From Aeromicrobium erythreum (GTDB taxonomy: Bacteria; Actinomycetota; Actinomycetes; Propionibacteriales; Nocardioidaceae): a stretch of 64,000 bases of DNA. Of the stretch, positions 19,531-28,018 are shown piece after piece. The notes below the pieces were generated by a model. It made no database searches, was not told the origin of the DNA, and was given only the letters and a program-made list of their open reading frames with translations. The stretch covers positions 2,232,001 to 2,296,000 of the forward strand of contig NZ_CP011502.1 of NCBI RefSeq assembly GCF_001509405.1, given 5' to 3'. A program made the translations under genes and the position numbers. How positions within the stretch are numbered: position 1 is the stretch's first letter; each line of letters starts with the position of its first letter.

Positions 19531-21041
19531 GCGAGCTCCTCGACGAGGCGGCGCAGCACCTCGCGGTCGTCGAACGGGTGGACGACGTCGCCGATCTCCT
19601 GGCCCTGCTCGTGGCCCTTGCCGGCCACCACGACCGTGTCGCCGCGTCGGGCGACGGCCACGGCGTGGGCGATCGCGTCACGGCGACCGGCGACCTCGAC
19701 GACCTCGGCGGCCCCGCCCTCGGCACCGGCCAGGACGGCCCGTCGGATGGCGGCGGGGTCCTCGGTGCGCGGGTTGTCGTCGGTGACGACGACGAGGTCG
19801 GCGTACCGCGCGGCGACCTCGCCCATGAGGGGGCGCTTGCCGAGGTCGCGGTCGCCGCCGGCGCCGATGACGACGACGAGGCGGCCGGGGGTGACCGGAC
19901 GCAGCGCGGTGAGGACGGCCTCGACGGCGTCGGGCTTGTGCGCGTAGTCGACGACGGCCGTCCACTCCTGTCCGGCTTCGACGCGCTCCATCCGGCCGGG
20001 GACGCCGGGGCTGGTCGCGATGCCGGCGGCGAGGTCGGCCGGGTCGTGGCCGACCGTGGCGAGGGAGGCGATGACGGCGAGCGCGTTGGCGACGTTGAAC
20101 ACGCCGGGCAGCGGCACGTGCAGGTCGAGCTCGAGCCCGTCGGGTCCGAGCACCTCCAGGTCGGTGCCGAGGCGGTGGGGACGGACGTTGGCGGCTCGCC
20201 AGTCGGCGACGCGTCCGTCGGTGGAGAAGGTGGTGACGGGCAGCGGCGTGAGGTCGACGAGGCGTCGGCCGTGCTCGTCGTCGATGTTGACGACGGCTCG
20301 CTCGGCGTGCTCGGGCGTGAAGAGGCTGGCCTTGGCCGCGAAGTAGTCGTCGAGGTCGCGGTGGAAGTCGAGGTGGTCGCGCCCGAGGTTCAGGAAGGCG
20401 GCGACGTCGAAGGCGAAACCCTCGACGCGGCCCTGCACGAGGGCGTGGCTCGAGACCTCCATGGCGCAGACCTCGACCTGCTCCTCCCGCATGACGGCGA
20501 ACAGCGCCTGCAGGTCCGGCGCCTCCGGGGTGGTGAGCGCCGACGCGGCAGGGACGCCCTTGACGCGGGTGCCGATGGTGCCGACGACGGCGCTGCGGGC
20601 GCTGCCGACGGCGGACTCGGCGAGGTAGGTGGTGGTGGTCTTGCCCTGGGTGCCCGTGATGCCGAAGGTCGTGAACGCCCGCGTGGGGTGGTCGTGGAAC
20701 CAGGCGCTGAGCTCGGCGAGCCGGCTGCGGGGACGGTCGACGACGACGGTGGGCAGGCCTGCCGTGCGCGCGGCGCCGTCGGCGTCGGTGAGCGCGGCGA
20801 CGGCGCCGGCGGCCTTCGCGGCGTCGGCGAAGTCGGCGCCGTGGACCCGGCTGCCGGGCAGGGCGGCGTAGAGGTCGCCGGGCTGGAGGTTGCGGGTGCT
20901 GAGGCTGATGCCGGTGACGACGGGGTCCTCCCCCGCCGCCTGCGGTGCGTCGAGGTGCTGGGCGACGTCGGCGAGCGTCCGCCGCGCCACCTCGCGTGGC
21001 CGGGTCCGCATGGTCGTCGGGAGGTCCTCGCTGTCGGTCAC
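19527..21041 (-). CDS. murE: UDP-MurNAc-tripeptide synthetase (diaminopimelate-adding)
   Basis: MurE adds the third stem amino acid. The P-loop GTQGKTTTT lies at 130-138. The specificity motif DNPR at 422-425 predicts diaminopimelate (meso or LL) rather than lysine. The open frame continues upstream into repeat-rich sequence, but GTG 21041 (504 aa) is exactly 6 bases after the hexamer TACGTT and gives family length, so I prefer a leaderless GTG start. ATG 21011 or 21068 are alternatives. Confidence 0.93.
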   Translation of the reverse strand: MTDSEDLPTTMRTRPREVARRTLADVAQHLDAPQAAGEDPVVTGISLSTRNLQPGDLYAALPGSRVHGADFADAAKAAGAVAALTDADGAARTAGLPTVVVDRPRSRLAELSAWFHDHPTRAFTTFGITGTQGKTTTTYLAESAVGSARSAVVGTIGTRVKGVPAASALTTPEAPDLQALFAVMREEQVEVCAMEVSSHALVQGRVEGFAFDVAAFLNLGRDHLDFHRDLDDYFAAKASLFTPEHAERAVVNIDDEHGRRLVDLTPLPVTTFSTDGRVADWRAANVRPHRLGTDLEVLGPDGLELDLHVPLPGVFNVANALAVIASLATVGHDPADLAAGIATSPGVPGRMERVEAGQEWTAVVDYAHKPDAVEAVLTALRPVTPGRLVVVIGAGGDRDLGKRPLMGEVAARYADLVVVTDDNPRTEDPAAIRRAVLAGAEGGAAEVVEVAGRRDAIAHAVAVARRGDTVVVAGKGHEQGQEIGDVVHPFDDREVLRRLVEELA

Positions 21042-21047
21042 CGGTCC

Positions 21048-21053
21048 AACGTA
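21048..21053 (-). promoter_or_regulatory. -10 hexamer, leaderless murE
   Basis: TACGTT on minus, 6 bases before GTG 21041. It suggests a secondary promoter inside the dcw cluster after the 201-base gap behind ftsI. Confidence 0.45.
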
Positions 21054-21149
21054 GCGACTCCGCGCCATCCCCTCACCCCGCCCCGGAACCCGTTCCAGCC
21101 CCACCGTGTGCAAGCCACGCCAACCGAACCGCGAACTCGCTTCAGCGGC

Positions 21150-21208
21150 GAGCGAGCGCCAGCGAGCGAAGCCGAGCCGGTCCGCGGTGAGCGAGCGCCA
21201 GCGAGCGA
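21150..21208. repeat. 20-bp direct repeat pair in the ftsI-murE gap
   Basis: GAGCGAGCGCCAGCGAGCGA occurs at 21150-21169 and again at 21189-21208, 39 bp apart. This GAGCGCCAGCGAGCG theme is frequent in intergenic repeats of high-GC actinobacteria (from memory). Confidence 0.75.
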
Positions 21209-21242
21209 GCCGTGCTGCAGCGCGAGGCACGAGCGCGCCCGG

Positions 21243-23006
21243 CTACCATTCCTGCGCCACCTTCGGCGAGCGCGACCCGGTGGGCGCGACGCCGAAGCGC
21301 TCGAGGGCCATCGACATGATGTCGTGGAAGACGGGGGCGGCGGTCGAGCCGCCTCCGGCGTTGGCGAAGGGCTTGTCGAGCACGACGTAGGTGATGAAGC
21401 GGGGCTCGTCGGCGGGGGCGAAGCCGATGAAGGAGACGGTGTTCTGGCCGCGGACGTAGCGTCCGGTGACGGGGTTGACCCGCCAGGCGGTGCCGGTCTT
21501 GCCGGCGACGCGGTAGCCGGGGATCTGCGCGGCGGGCGCGGTGCCGTCGTCGGCGGTGACGGCCTCCATCATGCGGGTGACCTCGGCGGCGGCCTTCTTG
21601 GAGACGACCCGTCGGGAGGGCACCTCCTTGGCGTCGGTGCGGTGGCCGTCGGCGTCGACGAACCCGCTGACGACCGACGGGTCGACCATGACGCCGCCGT
21701 TGGCGATGGCGCCGACGGCGCGCACGACCTGCAACGCCGTGACGGAGATGCCCTGGCCGAAGGAGATGGTGGCGTGGTTGGCCTTGGTCCAGCTGGCGGC
21801 GGGGGCGAGGATGCCTCGCGACTCGCCGGGCAGCTGGACGCCGGAGCCGACGCCGAAGCCGAACTTGCGCAGGTAGTCGTGCATCGTCTGGTTGCTCATC
21901 TGCTGCGCGGCGACGATGGTGCCGAGGTTCGAGGACTTGGCGATGACGCCGGCGGCGGTGAGGTTGAGCGTGCCGTGCTGCCAGTAGTCGCCGATGGGGA
22001 ACTTGTCGATGACCATCTTGCCGGGGACGCTGATCTGCGTGTCCGGCGTGATCTTGCCCTGGTCGGCGAGCGCTGCCATGGTGATGGTCTTGAGCACGGA
22101 GCCGGGCTCGTAGACCGTCTGCACGAACCGCGAGACGGTGTTGGAGTCCTGCATGGTGGCCTTCGAGCCGGGGTCGAAGGTGGGCGCCTGCGAGAGCTGG
22201 ACGACCTGGCCGGTGCGCACGTCCATGGTGATGGCCAGGCCCCAGTCGGCCCCCGCGGAGCGCACGGCGTCGGCGAGGCGCTGGTCGGCGTACCACTGCA
22301 GGTCGCGGTCGATGGTGGTCTGGACGTCCTGGCCGGGCTTCATCGGCACGACGGTGCTGTCGGCCATGGGGATCCGCTGCCCGGTCGGTGACACCTCGTA
22401 GGTGGCGGAGCCGTCCTTGCCGGTGAGGAGCGCGTCGTACTGGCGCTCGATGCCCTGCACGCCGACGGGCGTGTCGGAGTCCTTGGTCTGGCTCATGTAG
22501 CCGACGAGGTTGGCGGCGAGCCGCCCGCCGGGGTAGGTGCGCATGGTGGTCTTCTGGCTGAAGACGCCCGCCGCGCCGGCCTTGCGGAGCGCCTGGAGCG
22601 CCTTCTGGCCCTTGGCGGCGGGGAGGTTCTTCTCGAGGACGACGAACCGGGTGTCGGGGGTGCGCAGCTTCTCGATGAGGTCGAAGTAGTCGACGCGGTC
22701 CTCGCCGAGGCTCGAGACGAGGATCCGCGCGATCTGCGGGGCCTTCTTCGTCGTCAGCGTCGGGTCGGCGGTGAGGGTGAGCGAGTCGACGCTGGTCGCG
22801 ATGACCTCGCCGTTGCGGTCGAGGATGTCGCCGCGTGGCGCAGGCACGGTGACAGGCTGGGTGCTGGCGTTGCGCGCCATGGCCGCGTAGGCCTGGGCGT
22901 CGAGGCCCTGGATCCAGAAGAGCCGGACGCCGAAGAGCATGAACAGGCTGACGACGAGCAGGAGGCTGACCCGCAGCCGGGTGCGGGAGAGACGCTGACG
23001 CTTCAT
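21243..23006 (-). CDS. ftsI: septal penicillin-binding protein (class B transpeptidase)
   Basis: FtsI cross-links septal peptidoglycan with FtsW. It has a short basic cytoplasmic start, a membrane helix at about 12-30, a pedestal domain beginning with APRGDILDRNG, and the transpeptidase domain. The active-site SVLK has Ser303; SSN (KSSNLGT) and KTGTAWR complete the penicillin-binding motifs. Length 587 aa. Start overlaps the ftsL stop by 4 bases. Confidence 0.96.
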   Translation of the reverse strand: MKRQRLSRTRLRVSLLLVVSLFMLFGVRLFWIQGLDAQAYAAMARNASTQPVTVPAPRGDILDRNGEVIATSVDSLTLTADPTLTTKKAPQIARILVSSLGEDRVDYFDLIEKLRTPDTRFVVLEKNLPAAKGQKALQALRKAGAAGVFSQKTTMRTYPGGRLAANLVGYMSQTKDSDTPVGVQGIERQYDALLTGKDGSATYEVSPTGQRIPMADSTVVPMKPGQDVQTTIDRDLQWYADQRLADAVRSAGADWGLAITMDVRTGQVVQLSQAPTFDPGSKATMQDSNTVSRFVQTVYEPGSVLKTITMAALADQGKITPDTQISVPGKMVIDKFPIGDYWQHGTLNLTAAGVIAKSSNLGTIVAAQQMSNQTMHDYLRKFGFGVGSGVQLPGESRGILAPAASWTKANHATISFGQGISVTALQVVRAVGAIANGGVMVDPSVVSGFVDADGHRTDAKEVPSRRVVSKKAAAEVTRMMEAVTADDGTAPAAQIPGYRVAGKTGTAWRVNPVTGRYVRGQNTVSFIGFAPADEPRFITYVVLDKPFANAGGGSTAAPVFHDIMSMALERFGVAPTGSRSPKVAQEW

Positions 23007-23428
23007 CGATCGACCCTCTCGACGTTGCTGCGGGGCTCGGCGGGCACGGGGTCGCCGACGACCTTGCCGTCGCTCGAGCGGAGGAAGACGGGGTTGGTGT
23101 TGGGCACCATGCCGAGCTGGACGGCGCGCTGCGCGAGGTCGGCGGGCGCCTGGAGCCGCTCGACCTCGCGGCGCAGGTCCTGCTCCTGCACCGTCAGGGC
23201 GTCGGCCTTCGACTGCAGCCGGGCGATCTCGAAGGCCTGGGCCTGCAGGACGGTGCTGAGGAGGATCAGTCCGACGAGGCCGATGCCGAGCACGGTGAGC
23301 ACGACGACCACGAAGGGAGCCCGGCCGGCGCGGCTGCGCACGGGGGCGACGAGCCGCAGCGGGAGGGTGGTCGGACGGGCCTGACGGGCCGTCCTCTGGC
23401 GCGGACGCGCGGCGTGCATGGTGCTCAT
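23003..23428 (-). CDS. ftsL: FtsL-like divisome protein
   Basis: A 141-residue bitopic protein: a basic N-terminus, one membrane helix (about 38-60), then a short coiled coil (about 62-96, [28 protein letters not shown]). FtsL proteins form a complex with FtsB and FtsQ that activates FtsWI. The position between rsmH and ftsI, with 4-base overlaps to both, is the main support since sequence conservation is low. An in-frame ATG at 23419 is an alternative start. Confidence 0.88.
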   Translation of the reverse strand: MSTMHAARPRQRTARQARPTTLPLRLVAPVRSRAGRAPFVVVVLTVLGIGLVGLILLSTVLQAQAFEIARLQSKADALTVQEQDLRREVERLQAPADLAQRAVQLGMVPNTNPVFLRSSDGKVVGDPVPAEPRSNVERVDR

Positions 23429-24405
23429 GCGGCGACCCTCTCGACGGCGCGCAGCCGGACGGACCGGGCGCGGGGGTTGTCGGCGGCCTCGGCCTCGCTC
23501 GCCTGCTCGGCGCCGCGGGTGAGGAGTCTGAAGCGCGGCTCGAGGCCGGCGGGGACGACGGGCAGCCCGTGGGGCACGTCGAGGGTGGTCACGTCGGCGA
23601 GGGTCCGCTTGGTGATGCGGTCCTCGAGCGAGTGGTAGGAGAGGACGACGACGCGGCCGCCGACGGCGAGGGCGTCGAGTGCGGCGGGCAGCGCGCGGGC
23701 GTACACGGCGAGCTCGTCGTTGACCTCGATGCGCAGCGCCTGGAAGGTCCGCTTGGCCGGGTGTCCCCCGGTGCGGCGGGCGGCGGCGGGGATGCTGTCG
23801 CGGACGAGCTCGACCAGGCGGGCGCTGCGGGTGAAGGGCTCGGTCTCGCGGGCGGCGACGACGGCGTCGGCGATCCGGCGGGCGAACTTCTCCTCGCCGT
23901 GCACGCGCAGGACGCGCGCGAGCCGGTCGGCCGGGTAGGTGTTGAGCACGTCGGCGGCCGTGGGCCCGACGCCGGGGGTCATGCGCATGTCGAGCGGTGC
24001 GTCCTGTGCGTAGGCGAAACCGCGGTCGGCGAGGTCGAGCTGCATCGAGGAGACCCCGAGGTCGAAGAGCACCCCGTCGACGCGCCGCAGCCCGGCGTCG
24101 GCGAGGACGTCGGGCAGCTCGTCGTAGACGGCGTGGGCGTAGGTGACGCGGTCGCCGAAGGGCTCCAGGCGCGCCTGGGCACGGGCCAGGGCCTCGGTGT
24201 CGCGGTCGACGCCGACGACGTGCACGTCGGGGAAGCGCTGGAGCATCGCCTCGGTGTGCCCGCCGAGGCCGAGGGTCGCGTCGACGACGACGCGGCGGCG
24301 CTCGCCGGGCGCGGTCAGGGCAGGTTCGAGCAGCTCGAGGCACCGGTCGAGCAGGACCGGCACGTGCCGGGCGTCCGGGGTGCCCACCCCGTCGTCCTGC
24401 GTCAC
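23425..24405 (-). CDS. rsmH: 16S rRNA (cytosine(1402)-N4)-methyltransferase
   Basis: RsmH (MraW) methylates C1402 of 16S rRNA using S-adenosylmethionine. [13 protein letters not shown] starts the conserved region, [14 protein letters not shown] is the SAM loop, and [13 protein letters not shown] and [15 protein letters not shown] follow. Length 326 aa. The start GTG 24405 overlaps the TGA of the small upstream ORF, indicating coupled translation. Confidence 0.96.
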   Translation of the reverse strand: MTQDDGVGTPDARHVPVLLDRCLELLEPALTAPGERRRVVVDATLGLGGHTEAMLQRFPDVHVVGVDRDTEALARAQARLEPFGDRVTYAHAVYDELPDVLADAGLRRVDGVLFDLGVSSMQLDLADRGFAYAQDAPLDMRMTPGVGPTAADVLNTYPADRLARVLRVHGEEKFARRIADAVVAARETEPFTRSARLVELVRDSIPAAARRTGGHPAKRTFQALRIEVNDELAVYARALPAALDALAVGGRVVVLSYHSLEDRITKRTLADVTTLDVPHGLPVVPAGLEPRFRLLTRGAEQASEAEAADNPRARSVRLRAVERVAA

Positions 24406-24533
24406 GCGGCACCGGCCACGAGGGTGACGGCGAGCCCGATGAGCAGCGCGAGGGCGACGGAGACGCCGGCGGAGAACGCCATCAGGACGGCGGCGTCGGC
24501 GAGCTCATGCCGGACGCGTCGGGGCTGGTGCAT
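24402..24533 (-). CDS. 43-residue predicted membrane protein, unrecognised
   Basis: ATG 24533 is preceded by GAGGAGGTGCG, the strongest ribosome binding site in the region, and the ORF ends in TGA overlapping the rsmH GTG (GTGA). The peptide starts [15 protein letters not shown], then one hydrophobic segment (about 16-41, [19 protein letters not shown]). A basic start plus one helix suggests an inner-membrane microprotein with its N-terminus in the cytoplasm. It may serve mainly to couple rsmH translation, or be a divisome-linked small protein. I do not recognise a family. Confidence 0.72.
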   Translation of the reverse strand: MHQPRRVRHELADAAVLMAFSAGVSVALALLIGLAVTLVAGAA

Positions 24534-24686
24534 CGCACCTCCTCGGGTGCTCGGGGCTCCGTGGGAGCGGGCTGGGGGGTGGACGGTGGTGCGGGGGTGA
24601 CCGTGCGGCCTGATCCCCGTCCGTACGGCTCTGGCACCGGGGAAGTGATGCCAGGACCGGACAGGCGGAGGTCGGACCTCGCGGGC

Positions 24687-25136
24687 TCAGAAGATGCCGG
24701 GCATCACCTCGTCGGACATGTCGGAGAACTGCTCCTCCTGGCCGGCGGAGTACTCGTCCCAGCGGCGGGCGTCCCAGATCTCGATGCGGTCCATCGCGCC
24801 AACGACGGCGACGTCGCGCTCGAGCCCGGCCCAGGTGCGCAGCACCGGCGGGATGGAGATGCGGCCCTGCTTGTCGGGGACCTCCGAGGAGGCGCCCGAG
24901 TAGAGCATGCGCACGAAGTTGCGGGCCTCGCGGTTGGTGAACGGCGTCTCGCGGATGCGGTCGGTGAACGCGCCGAAGGCCTCGGTCGTCCATCCGTAGA
25001 TGCAGTTCTCCTGCCCGCGGGTCAGCACGATGCCGCCCTCGAGCCGCGGGCGGAACTTGGCGGGCAGGAACAGGCGCGACTTGTCGTCGAGGCGGGGCGT
25101 GTAGGTGCCGAAGAAGTTGTCCGCATCGATGCCCAC
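24687..25136 (-). CDS. mraZ: transcriptional regulator MraZ
   Basis: MraZ is a SpoVT/AbrB-fold DNA-binding protein that binds repeated boxes before its own gene and controls the dcw cluster. The two half-domains are visible (GTYTPRLDDKSRLFLPAKFR near 10-29 and SEVPDKQGRISIPPVLR near 84-100). At 149 aa it has normal size. The start is GTG 25136, preceded by GGTGAGGGGAG. The 153 bases to the next ORF hold no recognised gene. Confidence 0.95.
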   Translation of the reverse strand: MGIDADNFFGTYTPRLDDKSRLFLPAKFRPRLEGGIVLTRGQENCIYGWTTEAFGAFTDRIRETPFTNREARNFVRMLYSGASSEVPDKQGRISIPPVLRTWAGLERDVAVVGAMDRIEIWDARRWDEYSAGQEEQFSDMSDEVMPGIF

Positions 25137-25205
25137 CTCCCCTCACCTCGTCTCCCGCGTCGGGCCCTCCACCGTCGTGCAGGGATCCCCGTGTGCTCCA
25201 TTTCG

Positions 25206-25237
25206 CACCACCCTACCCCACCTTTCCCCACCGTCAA
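25206..25237 (-). promoter_or_regulatory. mraZ promoter overlapped by three MraZ-type boxes
   Basis: On minus, TTGACG (25237-25232) and TAGGGT (25215-25210) are 16 bases apart and form a good -35/-10 pair. Three GTGGGG/GTGGGG/GTGGTG repeats spaced exactly 10 bp (25226-25231, 25216-25221, 25206-25211) overlap the spacer and -10. This matches the known layout of MraZ operators, so autorepression of the dcw operon is expected. The rest of the 25137-25503 gap holds only a leader of about 67 bases and two downstream terminator hairpins. Confidence 0.8.
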
Positions 25238-25431
25238 CGCGACACAGCGGAAATTCCGGCAGTTTCGCGACGCGCCGCAGCGCGCCGTGAGCGGCGTGCT
25301 GGCCCGTCGTTGCAGCGCGCAGCGACCCGGCGGGCGCCGAGGTGGGGCGAAGTGGAGCGGATGCGCGTCCGCTCCCGTCCGCTCCCCCGCTGAGTGGGGG
25401 CCGCCGACGCGTGCAGGGGCCGGACATGACG

Positions 25432-25463
25432 ACACCGGGTCCCGCTGGTGCGGAACCCGGTGT
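25432..25463 (-). terminator. hairpin after the DUF3040 gene
   Basis: ACACCGGGT (25432-25440) pairs with ACCCGGTGT (25455-25463); inner CCGC/GCGG extends the stem. It forms the second of two consecutive hairpins beyond the DUF3040 stop. Confidence 0.75.
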
Positions 25464-25476
25464 GGGGAGGTGGGGG

Positions 25477-25496
25477 GCGGACCTCAGGAGGTCCGC
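25477..25496 (-). terminator. short GC-rich hairpin after the DUF3040 gene
   Basis: GCGGACCT and AGGTCCGC form an 8-bp perfect stem with a CAGG loop, 7 bases beyond the stop. Confidence 0.65.
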
Positions 25497-25503
25497 AGGA
25501 GGG

Positions 25504-25896
25504 TCAGCGGTCGTCGCCGTCCTGGCGACGCTGCCAGCGCTCCTCCATGCGGTCGACGAACGAGCCGGACTGCTTCGGGCCCTTGGGACCGGAGGAGCGC
25601 GTCGGGCCGGCGTCGGGCGCGGCCGTCAGGCCGTGGCGCCACGCGGTGACGAAGAAGTAGCCGCCGGCGAGCATGACGACGAAGCCGAGCACACCGAGCC
25701 AGGTCAGCGCGGAGACCGCACCGGCGAACAGGATGCCGAGGCCGACGACGAGACCCAGACCGGACAGCACGGCGACCTTGCGGTTGCGCGCGGCCTGCTT
25801 GGAGCCCCGGAGGGTCGACGCGAAGTCGGGATCCTCGGCCGCGAGAGACTGCTCGAGCTGCTGGAGCAGGCGGGCTTCTTCGTCGGAGAGTGGCAC
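25504..25896 (-). CDS. DUF3040 membrane protein
   Basis: A 130-residue actinobacterial protein of the DUF3040 family, function unknown. A short N-terminal helical region starts with PLSDEEARLLQQLEQSLAAEDPDFA, which is the family hallmark. Two membrane helices follow (about 41-62 and 66-86), then a charged tail. Start is GTG 25896, preceded by AGGAGG with 6-base spacing. The neighbours give no functional clue. Confidence 0.88.
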   Translation of the reverse strand: MPLSDEEARLLQQLEQSLAAEDPDFASTLRGSKQAARNRKVAVLSGLGLVVGLGILFAGAVSALTWLGVLGFVVMLAGGYFFVTAWRHGLTAAPDAGPTRSSGPKGPKQSGSFVDRMEERWQRRQDGDDR

Positions 25897-25918
25897 CGGA
25901 GGCCTCCTGGTGGTGGGT

Positions 25919-26650
25919 CTAGATCAAGTCTAGGCGGGCGATGGTGTGCAGACCAGCCGAGATCCCTGAGAACTCGCTGGACGTCCGGACCAGACGCTCC
26001 AGAGCGTACAAGCGTTCGCGTGCTCCCGGTTCCGTGTCCACGACGGCGCTCGGCACGAGGTCGGCGAAGGTGCGCAGACCCGCGTGCGCCAGCACCGTGA
26101 AGCCGGCCGCCGCGAGCTGCTCGTGCAGCTCCTCGGGCACGTAGCGCCGCGGACCGTGCGCGCGCAGGTCCCAGCCCTCGACGCGGGCCTGCGCGAGGGC
26201 GGACGCGGCGGCGAAGTCGCCGGCGAGGGTCCGCGCGAGCACCGCGGCCGGCCGCCCCGCGACGACCACGCTCAGCACGCCGTCGGGGCGCAACGTCGCC
26301 GCGACCGTGCGCAGCGCCTCGGCGGGGTCGTCGACGTGCTCGAGCACGCCGTGGAGCAGCGCGAGGTCCGTGCCTGCCAGGGTGACCTCCTCCCCCAGGT
26401 CGCCGGTGTCGCCCAGCACGCCCACGACCTGGTCGTGCACGCCCGCCTCGGCGGCGCGACGGTCCAGCGACGCCAGCGCGTCGGGACTCGGGTCGACGAC
26501 CGTGACCCGGTGCCCGAGCGCCGCCAGTCGCACCGCGTCGCCGCCCGTGCCGCCGCCGACGTCGAGGACGTCGAGCGGACCGCTGCGCTCGAGGGCCGCG
26601 ACCGCGTCGAGCACGGCCTGCCACATGATCTCCTGACGCACGGGACGCAT
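25919..26650 (-). CDS. class I SAM-dependent methyltransferase
   Basis: A 243-residue Rossmann-fold methyltransferase. The SAM-binding motif I is VLDVGGGTGGDAVRLA (about 28-43), the acidic motif II is VTVVDPSP, and GVLEHVDDPAEALR is the usual motif after strand 4. The substrate is unknown. It resembles SmtA-like proteins. Upstream at 26658-26668 is an 11-bp palindrome CTGTGTCACAG, which could be an operator. Confidence 0.82.
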   Translation of the reverse strand: MRPVRQEIMWQAVLDAVAALERSGPLDVLDVGGGTGGDAVRLAALGHRVTVVDPSPDALASLDRRAAEAGVHDQVVGVLGDTGDLGEEVTLAGTDLALLHGVLEHVDDPAEALRTVAATLRPDGVLSVVVAGRPAAVLARTLAGDFAAASALAQARVEGWDLRAHGPRRYVPEELHEQLAAAGFTVLAHAGLRTFADLVPSAVVDTEPGARERLYALERLVRTSSEFSGISAGLHTIARLDLI

Positions 26651-26657
26651 GGCGTCA

Positions 26658-26668
26658 CTGTGTCACAG
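26658..26668. promoter_or_regulatory. 11-bp palindrome before the methyltransferase gene
   Basis: CTGTG-T-CACAG, 7 bases before ATG 26650 and between two divergent genes. It is operator-like, but there is no direct evidence for a binding protein. Confidence 0.3.
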
Positions 26669-26712
26669 CGTGGCCGCGGGACCGGACGCTCCCGGCCCTC
26701 GCCGCCGCTCGC

Positions 26713-26718
26713 TAGGGT
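26713..26718 (+). promoter_or_regulatory. -10 hexamer, leaderless FAD oxidoreductase gene
   Basis: TAGGGT, then 6 bases, then ATG 26725. No ribosome binding site is present. Confidence 0.55.
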
Positions 26719-26724
26719 CGGCCC

Positions 26725-28005
26725 ATGGCGCGCGTCGTGGTGGTGGGCGGAGGATTCGCCGGCACGTCCCTCGCGGCACGGCTCGCGAAGCTGCGGCACG
26801 AGGTGGTGCTGCTCGAGGCAGGCGACCGGCTCGGCGGACGTCTGCGCGGGCACCAGGCGGGCGACGGGCTGTGGCAGCTCGACCTCGACACGTTCACGCT
26901 GCCCGGCGTCCTGCGCGACCTCTTCCGCAAGTCGGGGCGCCCGCTCGACGCCGCCCTCACGCTGCACACGCTTCCCGGGCGTCGGCACGTGTTCGCCGAC
27001 CGGACCGTGATGGACCTGCCGATGGGCCGGCGCTCGGGACAGGTCGACGCCTTCCTCGGGACCTTCGGCGAGGATCCCTGGAGCCCGTGGCTCGACCCGA
27101 TGACCGAGCCCTGGGACCTCGTCCGACGACGGCTGCTCAACCAGGTGCCCAGCGCCGACTCGCTCGACCGGGCGACCCGTCGCGCCCTCCACGCGCGCCG
27201 TCCCCTGAGCCGCGAGGTCGCGCGGACCTTCGACGACGACCGGGTGCGTCGCATGGTGCTCGACGACGTCGTGCTCGCCGGCGACGACCCGCGCGCCGTG
27301 CCCGCTGCCACGGCGGTACGCCACCAGGTCGAGCGGAACTTCGGGCGATGGGAGGTCGAGGGCGGCATGCCGGCGCTCGCCGACGCCCTCGCCCGGCGGC
27401 TCGAGGAACGTCGCGTCGACGTGCGCCTCGGGTGCTCTGCGTGGGGCGTCGAGCGCGACACGTCCGGCGTCACCGGCGTCCGCACCGACGACGGGGTGGT
27501 GGCGGCCGACGTCGTGGCGTGGTGCGCGCCGACCTGGCCCGACGGGCTCCCCGAGCCGGCGCTGCTGCCGCGCATCCCGGCCCATCGGGCACTCGTCCGC
27601 GTGTCGCCGGACGCCCCGACGCCCGAGCTCGCCCGCGACGTCGCGGTGCACGCCGACCCGCCGCTGCACCTCTGGGAGGGCTCTCCCGGCTGCTGGACGA
27701 TCGCGCACCACAAGGCCGAGGACCCGCTGGTCGCGCTCGTGCGCGTCGGGATCGACCTGCGCGACCGGGTGGTGGAGCGCCACGACCTTGCCCCCGCCGA
27801 CCTCGTGCGCCTGGGTCACTGGGGCTGGCAGTGGCGAGGCTGGCGCACGGTGCTGCAGCGCCCGGGCCCGACGCTGCCCCCCGGCGTCGTGATGGCCGGC
27901 GCGCACGCGCACCCGGGACCCTCGCTGGAGGCGATCGGTCTCGCCACCGAGGCGATCGCCGAACGGCTCGGCGCCGTGCCGCGTCGTCCGGCCACCCCCG
28001 CCTGA
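26725..28005 (+). CDS. FAD-dependent oxidoreductase (phytoene-desaturase/amine-oxidase fold)
   Basis: A 426-residue flavoprotein. The N-terminal dinucleotide motif VVVGGGFAGTSLAARLAKLRHEVVLLEA and DRLGGR at about 35-40 bind FAD. The C-terminal VVMAGAHAHPGPSLEAIGLATEAIAERL is the second FAD-contact region. The relatives include carotenoid desaturases and protoporphyrinogen oxidase-like proteins; the substrate is unknown. A polyprenyl synthase gene lies 1 kb away, so isoprenoid metabolism is possible. It ends 13 bases from the convergent metF stop. Confidence 0.82.
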   Translation: MARVVVVGGGFAGTSLAARLAKLRHEVVLLEAGDRLGGRLRGHQAGDGLWQLDLDTFTLPGVLRDLFRKSGRPLDAALTLHTLPGRRHVFADRTVMDLPMGRRSGQVDAFLGTFGEDPWSPWLDPMTEPWDLVRRRLLNQVPSADSLDRATRRALHARRPLSREVARTFDDDRVRRMVLDDVVLAGDDPRAVPAATAVRHQVERNFGRWEVEGGMPALADALARRLEERRVDVRLGCSAWGVERDTSGVTGVRTDDGVVAADVVAWCAPTWPDGLPEPALLPRIPAHRALVRVSPDAPTPELARDVAVHADPPLHLWEGSPGCWTIAHHKAEDPLVALVRVGIDLRDRVVERHDLAPADLVRLGHWGWQWRGWRTVLQRPGPTLPPGVVMAGAHAHPGPSLEAIGLATEAIAERLGAVPRRPATPA

Positions 28006-28018
28006 GCGGGAGTGCGGG

